Assembly: GCF_964340395.1 (NCBI RefSeq)
Contig: NC_135559.1
Location: 24,446,494 to 24,510,493 of the forward strand
Origin: Glandiceps talaboti
Taxonomy: Eukaryota; Hemichordata; Enteropneusta; Spengelidae
Direction: 5' to 3'
DNA length: 64,000 bases
Part shown: positions 38,636 to 51,300 of the stretch, in pieces
Layout: every line of letters starts with the position of its first letter
Position numbering within the stretch: position 1 is the first letter of the stretch
Made by a program: the position numbers and the translations under genes
Notes under the pieces: model-generated
Told to the model about the DNA's origin: nothing
Databases searched by the model: none
What the model saw: the letters and a program-made list of their open reading frames with translations, nothing else

Positions 38636-38837
38636 GGATAACCCTTTCTCCTTGGGGATACTTAGGTCCTGTCCAACAAAAAGATATTCTCTTAACAAAA
38701 TATCAAGTATTCCTAAAAGTTTTCTTGAGTACCATTCTTCATAGATGGTATTCTTAATATTTTGTACCAATGTCTATAATTTTGACTCAAACACTAACAA
38801 CCTACACCTACTAATAGGAAATCCTATTTCCTGAACT

Positions 38838-39322
38838 TCATAAGAAAACTTCTCCTGCTGGCACAACAGTCTTTGGAAACTTCTTCCAAAAATAGACACT
38901 GTCGCTTTCAACATTGTAATCTAGAAATACAACAGATGTCAACTCCTCAGGTACTTTTTCTAGTGGTACAAAATAAACTGCAATATATCGATTTTCATGA
39001 ATCATATCTCCATCTTCACTCATCACATCTAAAGCTCTCTCAAGGAGTTTCACATGTTTCTTGGACTTCAGAAAGGATAATGATATAAGGGCTACTAGCT
39101 TGGTAGCTTGTTTAATGCAGGTAATATATTCATCATTATTGTTCTTGTGGCATTGGATGTCACTCTGCAAGGTCACGTTAACATGTTTTCTATTCTTGAC
39201 AAGTCTTTCCCTCATCTCATGAGCAATGTCTTTATCATCAGGATGAAAGCTCAAGAAGATATCACATCTATTGCTTGGTGATCTAGCCAGTGTGTGGTCA
39301 TGAGCATTACCATTTAGTCTGG
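38838..39322 (-). CDS. Exon: divergent TIR domain and C terminus
   Basis: The acceptor TTGTTTCTCTCTTTTTAAAAG precedes 39322; the exon ends at a stop at 38838. Box 1 is CDIFLSFHPDD (39270-39238). A second core segment is KLVALISLSFLKS (the usual VFVLSENFVKS strand-helix). A further core strand is YIAVYFVPLEKVP. Box 3 is YFWKKFP, with Phe-Trp at 38886-38891. The box 2 RDxxPG is absent (LQSDIQCHKNNND in its place), and the Trp-Cys after FxxS is replaced by KKHVK. The usual NAD-cleaving Glu position is also shifted, so enzymatic activity looks unlikely. The domain length of about 140 residues is normal. Confidence 0.92.
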
Positions 39323-42300
39323 CTTTTAAAAAGAGAGAAACAAGACTTATTATAAAGAAAATAACACCAATGGTGTTGTAACATAATTGACAAGCGACCT
39401 ATCGGTCAGAATAGCTCAGCTATTTTTTTTTAATTTAATTTTTTATTTTGGTAACATGTAGAAGTGGTTCAGTTCTTCACCTCTTCACTATGCAGTTTTG
39501 TTTTAGCGATGTAATAAAGTGGTTAGTGGTTTCATATGATGTCTCACTATAAAACACATTTTACACAGAAAGTTGGTAATGTAATGTACTTTTATACCAT
39601 AGTCACCATTTTATTAAAAAAATCTACTGTTATGAAAAATTACACAAAATCTCAGGAAAATAATGACTGGGAAATGCACACAAGAAAAAGAAAAAAAAGA
39701 GGATTTTGAGGTTGGCTATAAATAATTCCAGTCTTACAGCTTTAACCCTGGAAAATTTTAATGATGAATGAAATAAACTAGGGATCTAAAATAATTTTGA
39801 GGCAATTTGAATTTCAATTTTCTAACAAATTTACCAAGTCAACAACATTCAACTTGTACTTGTAGTAGATATAGGGAAGAAATGTATTAATCGCCATCTT
39901 AGTTTCCGTACGGCGACAATCCCAAGGGACTCATTAGTAACCCAGAAGAGAGTCATTCTCAGCCATACGTTACAGTGGTAACACTCGTTCATGTTCGATT
40001 ACCTTTCACAAAGAAAACACTAGAAATGGTTGAAGTGATCTTTTTTTTAAATTTCTTTTCATCACAAAAACAAAATCTGCGTGATCAAACGTGTTGTAAA
40101 CTAAACCAGAAAGAATTATCGGACTGGCTAAACTTCCCGCTGAACTGGAGTAAGGTCCAAGCCTCAATAGTACGTGAGGAAATCGTCTACAACTTTCAAA
40201 ATATAACTTGACATGTCTTCATTTGTTAGAGTTATACAATTCAAGACGGATTTTCACTCGAAAACAACAATTCTGTGAATAATGACACTCTGAACGCATC
40301 GGACGATGTTACCACTGTAACGTATGGCTGACAACGACTTGCTTCCGGGTTAGTCCCTCATGCATCCGGGTACTTGGGATTGCCGCCGTACGGAAACTAA
40401 GATGGCGATTAATACATACATCGTCTGATATTTTAATTTACGAAGTTTCTTGTGACCGGCGCAGTCTCGGTATGATCACTGACTAGTCGTGCTTGCATAC
40501 GGAGTAATCCGGACTCGATTCTTACAAATTGTCCCGACTATTTGTTTAGAGTCAAGTCAGCAATATAGACTCGTGCACCGCCTGTCGTATGTAAGCAGGG
40601 CTAACCACTGACATGACCAGAGTCAGAGAGAACCTTTTCGGATTAAAATTACATGTAAAACAGGGAAAGATACGAAAAACATAACGCAAAGTCTGAAGCC
40701 AAATTAAAGTTGTAATTATTTTAATTATTTTTACTTGCCAAATATTTGCATTTTGGAAATGGCAAGACACATTCATGTCGTTTAACTTTACATGTAAACT
40801 GTCGGCCAATAAACAAAGTTTGGTCGATTCACAGTCGGCAGTGAGACTGCTCTTGCATAACTTCAACCGCATGCCTAGGCATGCCGCCTTCCTTACTCGA
40901 GTTGTCTTCATTCTGGTTCACTGTCACTCCAAATTGCACAACAATATAGAATTAATCACAAGTTACATGTTATCTGAAAACATCACATTTTTTTATAGTG
41001 GGTCTGAAGTGTGATTTTAGTGAATACTAAGAACGTCCCGTGTTGCTACTTGCTGTGGAAAACCACCCGGTCAAACGAGGTCAGCTTCAGCTTCTGGTCA
41101 AATCAGTCGTTTTCTACCGAAAATTCTTGAATGGAGCGTTACACAACGATCCTACTAAATTTACTTGCCATAGTTATTTAAAACACATAAAAATCCACGT
41201 TTTTGTGAAATTTGTAAAACTTTCCGGTCCGAAAAGAAATTTCAGGGCCTCAAGTATGCGTCCCGAATTCGTCGGAAAATCGGTATTCCTAAATGTAATT
41301 CCAAAATTTGTGTTGCTGGTACGAAAGAAGAGATATCAGTTGAAGTTTAGGCGTTTACAGTATCTAAAATGGTGGACTCTAGTGAAAGTTACGGCGAGTT
41401 GAAAATACCCAAAAATAAGGCCCATGAGCAGCCATTGAAAGAGTAACAGTCGCGATCTGAAGGATAGATTCATGAGATTAGATGCACACGATGCATGCAA
41501 ATGAGGATGATGCGGACTGGCTGATTATGTAGAAGGGGTGCAGAATTTGGATTTGAAGTTTACAACCCTGTTTCGAACAAACGCTTGTCATTTGGGCGCA
41601 CAATGTGTAGAATTATGACTATAGCACATATTACATTGCTTGTTTGATGTCAATAGTGTCTTTTGAAAAGTGGCAGTTTACTTAAAGTCTTGTGGTCTGA
41701 TTTCCAATATGGCGTCGGTCATAATGCTCATTAACATATTCTTTTTTTTTTCAAATTACAAAAAAAAAATCATAAAAAATAGAAGAGAAGACGTGCTGAC
41801 TTGAAATTAACAAATCTAAGTAAGCTACCCTCTGTGCATCAACACACCAGATATCAAAGCAATCTGATATGTAGTATTTGAGGAGATGATGAAAATGTCA
41901 TTTTTGAAAAAAAAAATCATAAAAAATTGAAAATGGCACAGATCAACTTGGCATGAACGAACAAATCTGAATAGCCTCCCCCCAGGGAACATGCACACCA
42001 AATATTGAAGTATTCTGGCTGTTACTTTCGGAGAAGATGATGAAAATATAAAAATTTGACGGACACCTATGATTCACCTATACTCTCTCTACTCTATACA
42101 ACCTATACCTAAAGCTACGCTTTCAGCTTTCGCTGACAGCGGAGCTAACAAGAAAGAGACTACAAAATTAGCTGTGATCGTTTGTGATAATGATGCATAT
42201 GATATACAGATTCAATCTTACAAAGAAACAAGTCTTCATAGAAGACACAGTAGCCTTCACTTCTACATGACTGAATAGCAGCATGATTTTAACAAAATTG

Positions 42301-45300
42301 GTTGCAACTAATAAATTCACTTGCCCACCCAACAAATGAAACATCTAAATCAAATCGATTCACCTGATAGATTTCAAGATATGTTTTTTTTCTTCAAAAT
42401 TGACATTTTTAGATCTAATTTGCTTCTCACTGATGTGATTATCATGTTGTGCATATTTCTTCATCTACATATCCCAAGCCACATCTCCTTCAAATTTCAG
42501 CTCAATTTCACTAGTCTAAGACCTATAGCACTGTTGGATTGCCATGACCTTTTGGAGAGTGTGTCCGTGGACACTGCCCAGTGATTGTAAAGCATATCCA
42601 TGTATATTAACCAATGTTCACACACTTAAAGTAAAAAAAATTAATGCCAGGACTTTCCAGTTAGTTTTCAGGTATTCAGCTCAACTTTGGTCATTTTCCA
42701 GGGTTGCTGAACAGCAAAATATGTTTTATAAATGACTCTGATGGTATGATCATTTGTCTAAGTTAGTGAAAATTTTGATTCATGACTGTGGTGAATGACT
42801 TTGAAAATATTTTTGAAATTTCCCATTTGCAAGTATAGTGTATCATATGAGTGAGCAGCTTGAACACAGGCAGAAATGTTACCCATTCAGTCAGTCAATC
42901 ATGATTTTTCATGATTTTTTTAATTTCCCGATGTGGGTTGTATTTTCCAGGGTTTTCCTATAAACCTATCCCATAGCTCTGATCTGATCACTTTCATATG
43001 AATAATGTACATCTAAGTAATATACCCACCAAATATGAAGAAATTAGTGGCAATAAATAATGGCAGGAAATGACTGGATATTGACAATTGACCTTGAAGT
43101 TCAACATCAAGGTCAAAGGTCAAGATCTCAAAAGAAATGGTACGCTTCGCAATATGGGGTGGACACTTGAATGGAGTCTCTATATATTAAAGTTTGTGGT
43201 AAATCATGATTGTTCACTACAAATATGGTCACCATTCAGTAAAAAGTGAAAGGAGCAACAAAACATTTGACATTTCTCTTGTTTCGTACTACCTTTAGAC
43301 ACAATTTTAAAAGACAGTGGCCAAACATAAAAGTGTCTGCAATATGCAAGAAATAGCTTAATTTTGATAATTGACCCTGAAGGGCAAGGTCAAGGCCAAA
43401 AGGTCAATATCTTATAAGAAAGCTCTATGTGATTATAAAGGGTTAGACACTTGAATGGAGACTCTAGTACACTTTTAGTTAGTTTTTCAGTAATGTAGTA
43501 ATATTAACTACAAATATGGCCACTATTCAGTCAAATTTGCATACGTCAAAAAACAAAGTGACTTGCATATGTGTCAGGTTTGAAAGAAATCAGTCTGAGA
43601 AATGATAAATTACAAATGCACAGGTAGAGCTTATTGTAATCATCCCCTTTGGGATCTACTTATGCTAATCTTTTACCTGATGAGCCTTCATAGAATACAT
43701 CTTGGTTGCCATGCTGTTCCCCCCAAAAAAATGCTTATCTTTTACCTGATGAGCCTTCATAGAATACATCTTGGTTGCCATGCTGTTCGGCCAACATGTG
43801 TTCAGCTAAATCTTCTCCACTATCCATAGTAACACTGTTGATGTTTATCCTTGCGTTGTCACCAGTGTTGACCACAAAGTTACCATCAACATGTATGGGA
43901 CTTTTGACATCAATTGCATGACTTGCTGCCTTCTTTTTCTTTGCAACTATCAAAGTATAGAAATTATCAACAGGTTTAAAGTGTGTTAATGAACAGATGT
44001 ATATTTTCGAATGAAAATACCATAACAGCTAGTGTATACATGTATATCTTATTTGAGAATCCAACTTTATAAATTTGGCATTTATAACATGGCTTAGTTC
44101 TCTGGCTTTACCATGGTTTGGTATATTTAACATTTCTTACACGTACATGCATGCATGCATGCATGCACACACTTTTCTCTATAGGTGGGTTTAGGCAAAA
44201 GTTTGAAAGTGTTTGAAATCCAGTGAAATACGGTGATTTGTTGGCTTCTTACCTCGGTATCTATGTACAACAAAGAGTACGACTAATACTAGCATAACAC
44301 CTGCCGTCACAGCTGCTGCTATTACAACAGGAAGGAGCCAATGGTAACCTCCACCTTAATTTAGAAATAATGAAACAAAGTGTCTGATTAGGACAGATGT
44401 AGCATGAGTTGTGAGAAAAGAGAACAATATAACACTTCGTTTGAACGGGAAATTGTAATATATTTAAATTAATACTTAGTAGTATTAGTACTGTAGGTAA
44501 CAGTATGACAAGTACACTAATTTAAATACTAGTAGTACTGTAGGTAACAGTATGACAAGTAAACTAATTTAAATACTAGTAGTACTGTAGGTGACAGTAT
44601 GACAAGTACACTAATTTAAATACTAGTAGTACTGTAGGTAACAGTATGACAAGTACACTAATTTAAATACTAGTAGTACTGTAGGTAACAGTATGACAAG
44701 TACACTAATTGAAATACTAGTAGTACTGGAGGTAACAGTATGACAAGTAAACTAATTTCAATACTAGTAGTACTGTAGGTAACAGTATGACAAGTACACT
44801 AATTTAAATACTAGTAGTACTGTAGGTAACAGTATGACAAGTACACTAATTTAAATACTAGTAGTACTGGAGGTAACAGTATGACAAGTACACTAATTTA
44901 AATACTAGTAGTACTGTAGGTAACAGTATGACAAGTACACTAATTTAAATACTAGTAGTACTGGAGGTAACAGTATGACAAGTAAACTAATTTAAATACT
45001 AGTAGTACTGTAGGTGACAGTATGACAAGTACACTAATTTAAATACTAGTAGTACTGTAGGTAACAGTATGACAAGTACACTAATTTAAATACTAGTAGT
45101 ACTGGAGGTAACAGTATGACAAGTACACTAATTTAAATACTAGTAGTACTGTAGGTAACAGTATGACAAGTACACTAATTTAAATACTAGTAGTACTGGA
45201 GGTAACAGTATGACAAGTACACTAATTTAAATACTAGTAGTACTGTAGGTAACAGTATGACAAGTACACTAATTTAAATACTAGCAGTACTGTAGGTAAC

Positions 45301-48300
45301 AGTATGACAAGTACACTAATTTAAATACTAGTACTACTGGAGGTAAAAGTATGACAAGTACACTAATTTAAATACTAGTAGTACTGGAGGTAACAGTATG
45401 ACAAGTAAACTAATTTAAATACTAGTAGTACTGGAGGTAACAGTATGACAAGTAAACTAATTTAAATACTAGTAGTACTGGAGGTAACAGTATGACAAGT
45501 AAACTAATTTAAATACTAGTAGTACTGGAGGTAACAGTATGACAAGTAAACTAATTTAAATACTAGTAGTACTGTAGGTAACAGTATGACAAGTACACTA
45601 ATTTAAATACTAGTAGTACTGTAGGTAACAGTATGACAAATACACTAATTTAAATACTAGCAGTACTGTAGGTGACAGTATGACAAGTACACTAATTTAA
45701 ATACTAGTAGTACTGTAGGTAACAGTATGACAAGTACACTAATTTAAATACTAGTAGTACTGTAGGTAACAGTATGACAAGTACACTAATTTAAATACTA
45801 GTAGTACTGTAGGTAACAGTATGACAAGTACACTAATTTAAATACTAGTAGTACTGGAGGTAACAGTATGACAAGTACACTAATTTAAATACTAGTAGTA
45901 CTGTAGGTAACAGTATGACAAGTACACTAATTTAAATACTAGTAGTACTGGAGGTAACAGTATGACAAGTACACTAATTTAAATACTAGTAGTACTGTAG
46001 GTAACAGTATGACAAGTACACTAATTTAAATACTAGTAGTACTGTAGGTAACAGTATGACAAGTACACTAATTTAAATATAAGTAGTACTGGAGGTAACA
46101 GTATGACAAGTACACTAATTTAAATACTAGTAGTACTGTAGGTAACAGTATGACAAGTACACTAATTGAAATACTAGTAGTACTGTAGGTAACAGTATGA
46201 CAAGTACACTAATTTAAATACTAGTAGTACTGGAGGTAACAGTATGACAAGTACACTAATTTAAATACTAGTAGTACTGGAGGTAACAGTATGACAAGTA
46301 CACTAATTTAAATACTAGTAGTACTGTAGGTAACAGTATGACAAGTACACTAATTTAAATACTAGTAGTACTGGAGGTAACAGTATGACAAGTACACTAA
46401 TTTAAATACTAGTAGTACTGGAGGTAACAGTATGACAAGTACACTAATTTAAATACTAGTAGTACTGGAGGTAACAGTATGACAAGTACACTAATTTAAA
46501 TACTAGTAGTACTGTAGGTAACAGTATGACAAGTACACTAATTTAAATACTAGTAGTACTGTAGGTAACAGTATGACAAGTACACTAATTTAAATACTAG
46601 TAGTACTGGAGGTAACAGTATGACAAGTACAGTAATTTAAATACTAGTAGTACTGGAGGTAACAGTATGACAAGTACACTAATTTAAATACTAGTAGTAC
46701 TGGAGGTAACAGTATGACAAGTACACTAATTTAAATACTAGTAGTACTGGAGGTAACAGTACTACTAGTATACTAATTTAAATACTAGTAGTACTGGAGG
46801 TAACAGTACTACTAGTATACTAATTTAAATACTAGTAGTACTGGAGGTAACAGTATGACAAGTACACTAATTTAAATACTAGTAGTACTGGAGGTAACAG
46901 TATGACAAGTACACTAATTTAAATACTAGTAGTACTGTAGGTAACAGTATGACAAGTACACTAATTTAAATACTAGTAGTACTGTAGGTAACAGTATGAC
47001 AAGTACACTAATTTAAATACTAGTAGTACTGGAGGTAACAGTATGACAAGTACACTAATTTAAATACTAGTAGTACTGGAGGTAACAGTATGACAAGTAC
47101 ACTAATTTAAATACTAGTAGTACTGGAGGTAACAGTATGACAAGTACACTAATTTAAATACTAGTAGTACTGTAGGTAACAGTATGACAAGTACACTAAT
47201 TTAAATACTAGTAGTACTGTAGGTAACAGTATGACAAGTACACTAATTGAAATACTAGTAGTACTGGAGGTAACAGTATGACAAGTAAACTAATTTCAAT
47301 ACTAGTAGTACTGTAGGTAACAGTATGACAAGTACACTAATTTAAATACTAGTAGTACTGTAGGTAACAGTATGACAAGTACACTAATTTAAATACTAGT
47401 AGTACTGGAGGTAACAGTATGACAAGTACACTAATTTAAATACTAGTAGTACTGTAGGTAACAGTATGACAAGTACACTAATTTAAATACTAGTAGTACT
47501 GGAGGTAACAGTATGACAAGTAAACTAATTTAAATACTAGTAGTACTGTAGGTGACAGTATGACAAGTACACTAATTTAAATACTAGTAGTACTGTAGGT
47601 AACAGTATGACAAGTACACTAATTTAAATACTAGTAGTACTGGAGGTAACAGTATGACAAGTACACTAATTTAAATACTAGTAGTACTGTAGGTAACAGT
47701 ATGACAAGTACACTAATTTAAATACTAGTAGTACTGGAGGTAACAGTATGACAAGTACACTAATTTAAATACTAGTAGTACTGTAGGTAACAGTATGACA
47801 AGTACACTAATTTAAATACTAGCAGTACTGTAGGTAACAGTATGACAAGTACACTAATTTAAATACTAGTACTACTGGAGGTAAAAGTATGACAAGTACA
47901 CTAATTTAAATACTAGTAGTACTGGAGGTAACAGTATGACAAGTAAACTAATTTAAATACTAGTAGTACTGGAGGTAACAGTATGACAAGTAAACTAATT
48001 TAAATACTAGTAGTACTGGAGGTAACAGTATGACAAGTAAACTAATTTAAATACTAGTAGTACTGGAGGTAACAGTATGACAAGTAAACTAATTTAAATA
48101 CTAGTAGTACTGTAGGTAACAGTATGACAAGTACACTAATTTAAATACTAGTAGTACTGTAGGTAACAGTATGACAAATACACTAATTTAAATACTAGCA
48201 GTACTGTAGGTGACAGTATGACAAGTACACTAATTTAAATACTAGTAGTACTGTAGGTAACAGTATGACAAGTACACTAATTTAAATACTAGTAGTACTG

Positions 48301-51300
48301 TAGGTAACAGTATGACAAGTACACTAATTTAAATACTAGTAGTACTGTAGGTAACAGTATGACAAGTACACTAATTTAAATACTAGTAGTACTGGAGGTA
48401 ACAGTATGACAAGTACACTAATTTAAATACTAGTAGTACTGTAGGTAACAGTATGACAAGTACACTAATTTAAATACTAGTAGTACTGTAGGTAACAGTA
48501 TGACAAGTACACTAATTTAAATACTAGTAGTACTGTAGGTAACAGTATGACAAGTACACTAATTTAAATATAAGTAGTACTGGAGGTAACAGTATGACAA
48601 GTACACTAATTTAAATACTAGTAGTACTGTAGGTAACAGTATGACAAGTACACTAATTGAAATACTAGTAGTACTGTAGGTAACAGTATGACAAGTACAC
48701 TAATTTAAATACTAGTAGTACTGGAGGTAACAGTATGACAAGTACACTAATTTAAATACTAGTAGTACTGGAGGTAACAGTATGACAAGTACACTAATTT
48801 AAATACTAGTAGTACTGTAGGTAACAGTATGACAAGTACACTAATTTAAATACTAGTAGTACTGGAGGTAACAGTATGACAAGTACACTAATTTAAATAC
48901 TAGTAGTACTGGAGGTAACAGTATGACAAGTACACTAATTTAAATACTAGTAGTACTGGAGGTAACAGTATGACAAGTACACTAATTTAAATACTAGTAG
49001 TACTGTAGGTAACAGTATGACAAGTACACTAATTTAAATACTAGTAGTACTGTAGGTAACAGTATGACAAGTACACTAATTTAAATACTAGTAGTACTGG
49101 AGGTAACAGTATGACAAGTACAGTAATTTAAATACTAGTAGTACTGGAGGTAACAGTATGACAAGTACACTAATTTAAATACTAGTAGTACTGGAGGTAA
49201 CAGTATGACAAGTACACTAATTTAAATACTAGTAGTACTGGAGGTAACAGTACTACTAGTATACTAATTTAAATACTAGTAGTACTGGAGGTAACAGTAC
49301 TACTAGTATACTAATTTAAATACTAGTAGTACTGGAGGTAACAGTATGACAAGTACACTAATTTAAATACTAGTAGTACTGGAGGTAACAGTATGACAAG
49401 TACACTAATTTAAATACTAGTAGTACTGTAGGTAACAGTATGACAAGTACACTAATTTAAATACTAGTAGTACTGTAGGTAACAGTATGACAAGTACACT
49501 AATTTAAATACTAGTAGTACTGGAGGTAACAGTATGACAAGTACACTAATTTAAATACTAGTAGTACTGGAGGTAACAGTATGACAAGTACACTAATTTA
49601 AATACTAGTAGTACTGGAGGTAACAGTATGACAAGTACACTAATTTAAATACTAGTAGTACTGGAGGTAACAGTATGACAAGTACACTAATTTAAATACT
49701 AGTAGTACTGTAGGTAACAGTATGACAAGTACACTAATTTAAATACTAGTAGTACTGGAGGTAACAGTATGACAAGTACACTAATTGAAATACTAGTAGT
49801 ACTGGAGGTAACAGTATGACAAGTAAACTAATTTAAATACTAGTAGTACTGTAGGTAACAGTATGACAAGTACACTAATTTAAATACTAGTAGTACTGGA
49901 GGTAACAGTATGACAAGTACACTAATTTAAATACTAGTAGTACTGTAGGTAACAGTATGACAAGTACACTAATTTAAATACTAGTAGTACTGGAGGTAAC
50001 AGTATGACAAGTAAACTAATTTAAATACTAGTAGTACTGTAGGTGACAGTATGACAAGTACACTAATTTAAATACTAGTAGTACTGTAGGTAACAGTATG
50101 ACAAGTACACTAATTTAAATACTAGTAGTACTGTAGGTAACAGTATGACAAGTACACTAATTTAAATACTAGTAGTACTGTAGGTAACAGTATGACAAGT
50201 ACACTAATTTAAATACTAGTAGTACTGTAGGTAACAGTATGACAAGTACACTAATTTAAATACTAGTAGTACTGGAGGTAACAGTATGACAAGTACACTA
50301 ATTTAAATACTAGCAGTACTGTAGGTAACAGTATGACAAGTACACTAATTTAAATACTAGTACTACTGGAGGTAAAAGTATGACAAGTACACTAATTTAA
50401 ATACTAGTAGTACTGGAGGTAACAGTATGACAAGTAAACTAATTTAAATACTAGTAGTACTGGAGGTAACAGTATGACAAGTAAACTAATTTAAATACTA
50501 GTAGTACTGGAGGTAACAGTATGACAAGTAAACTAATTTAAATACTAGTAGTACTGGAGGTAACAGTATGACAAGTAAACTAATTTAAATACTAGTAGTA
50601 CTGTAGGTAACAGTATGACAAGTACACTAATTTAAATACTAGTAGTACTGTAGGTAACAGTATGACAAATACACTAATTTAAATACTAGCAGTACTGTAG
50701 GTGACAGTATGACAAGTACACTAATTTAAATACTAGTAGTACTGTAGGTAACAGTATGACAAGTACACTAATTTAAATACTAGTAGTACTGTAGGTAACA
50801 GTATGACAAGTACACTAATTTAAATACTAGTAGTACTGGAGGTAACAGTATGACAAGTACACTAATTTAAATACTAGTAGTACTGTAGGTAACAGTATGA
50901 CAAGTACACTAATTTAAATACTAGTAGTACTGTAGGTAACAGTATGACAAGTACACTAATTGAAATACTAGTAGTACTGGAGGTAACAGTATGACAAGTA
51001 AACTAATTTCAATACTAGTAGTACTGTAGGTAACAGTATGACAAGTAAACTAATTTAAATACTAGTAGTACTGTAGGTAACAGTATGACAAGTACACTAA
51101 TTTAAATACTAGTAGTACTGGAGGTAACAGTATGACAAGTACACTAATTTAAATACTAGTAGTACTGTAGGTAACAGTATGACAAGTACACTAATTTAAA
51201 TACTAGTAGTACTGGAGGTAACAGTATGACAAGTAAACTAATTTAAATACTAGTAGTACTGTAGGTGACAGTATGACAAGTAAACTAATTTAAATACTAG

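Larger units (their letters stand above)
39323..43745 (-). other. Intron 3 of the TIR receptor gene, repeat-filled
   Basis: 4.4 kb containing the 460-bp repeat (39391-39850), two MITEs (39887-40412, 40484-40603), a two-copy 145-bp tandem (41750-42060), a core-array fragment (42340-42540) and AGGTCA-type repeats (43070-43560). Open frames of up to 120 codons at 40552-41402 match no family. Confidence 0.8.

Noticed and set aside
38352-38744. 130-codon frame on the plus strand just past the TIR gene
   Set aside because: It starts with TTG, matches no family, and overlaps the likely 3' UTR and AATAAA of the minus-strand gene. It remains possible but unsupported.
40552-41402. Frames of 119 and 120 codons on opposite strands within intron 3
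   Set aside because: No family resemblance, and the longer plus-strand one starts with GTG. One overlaps a MITE end.
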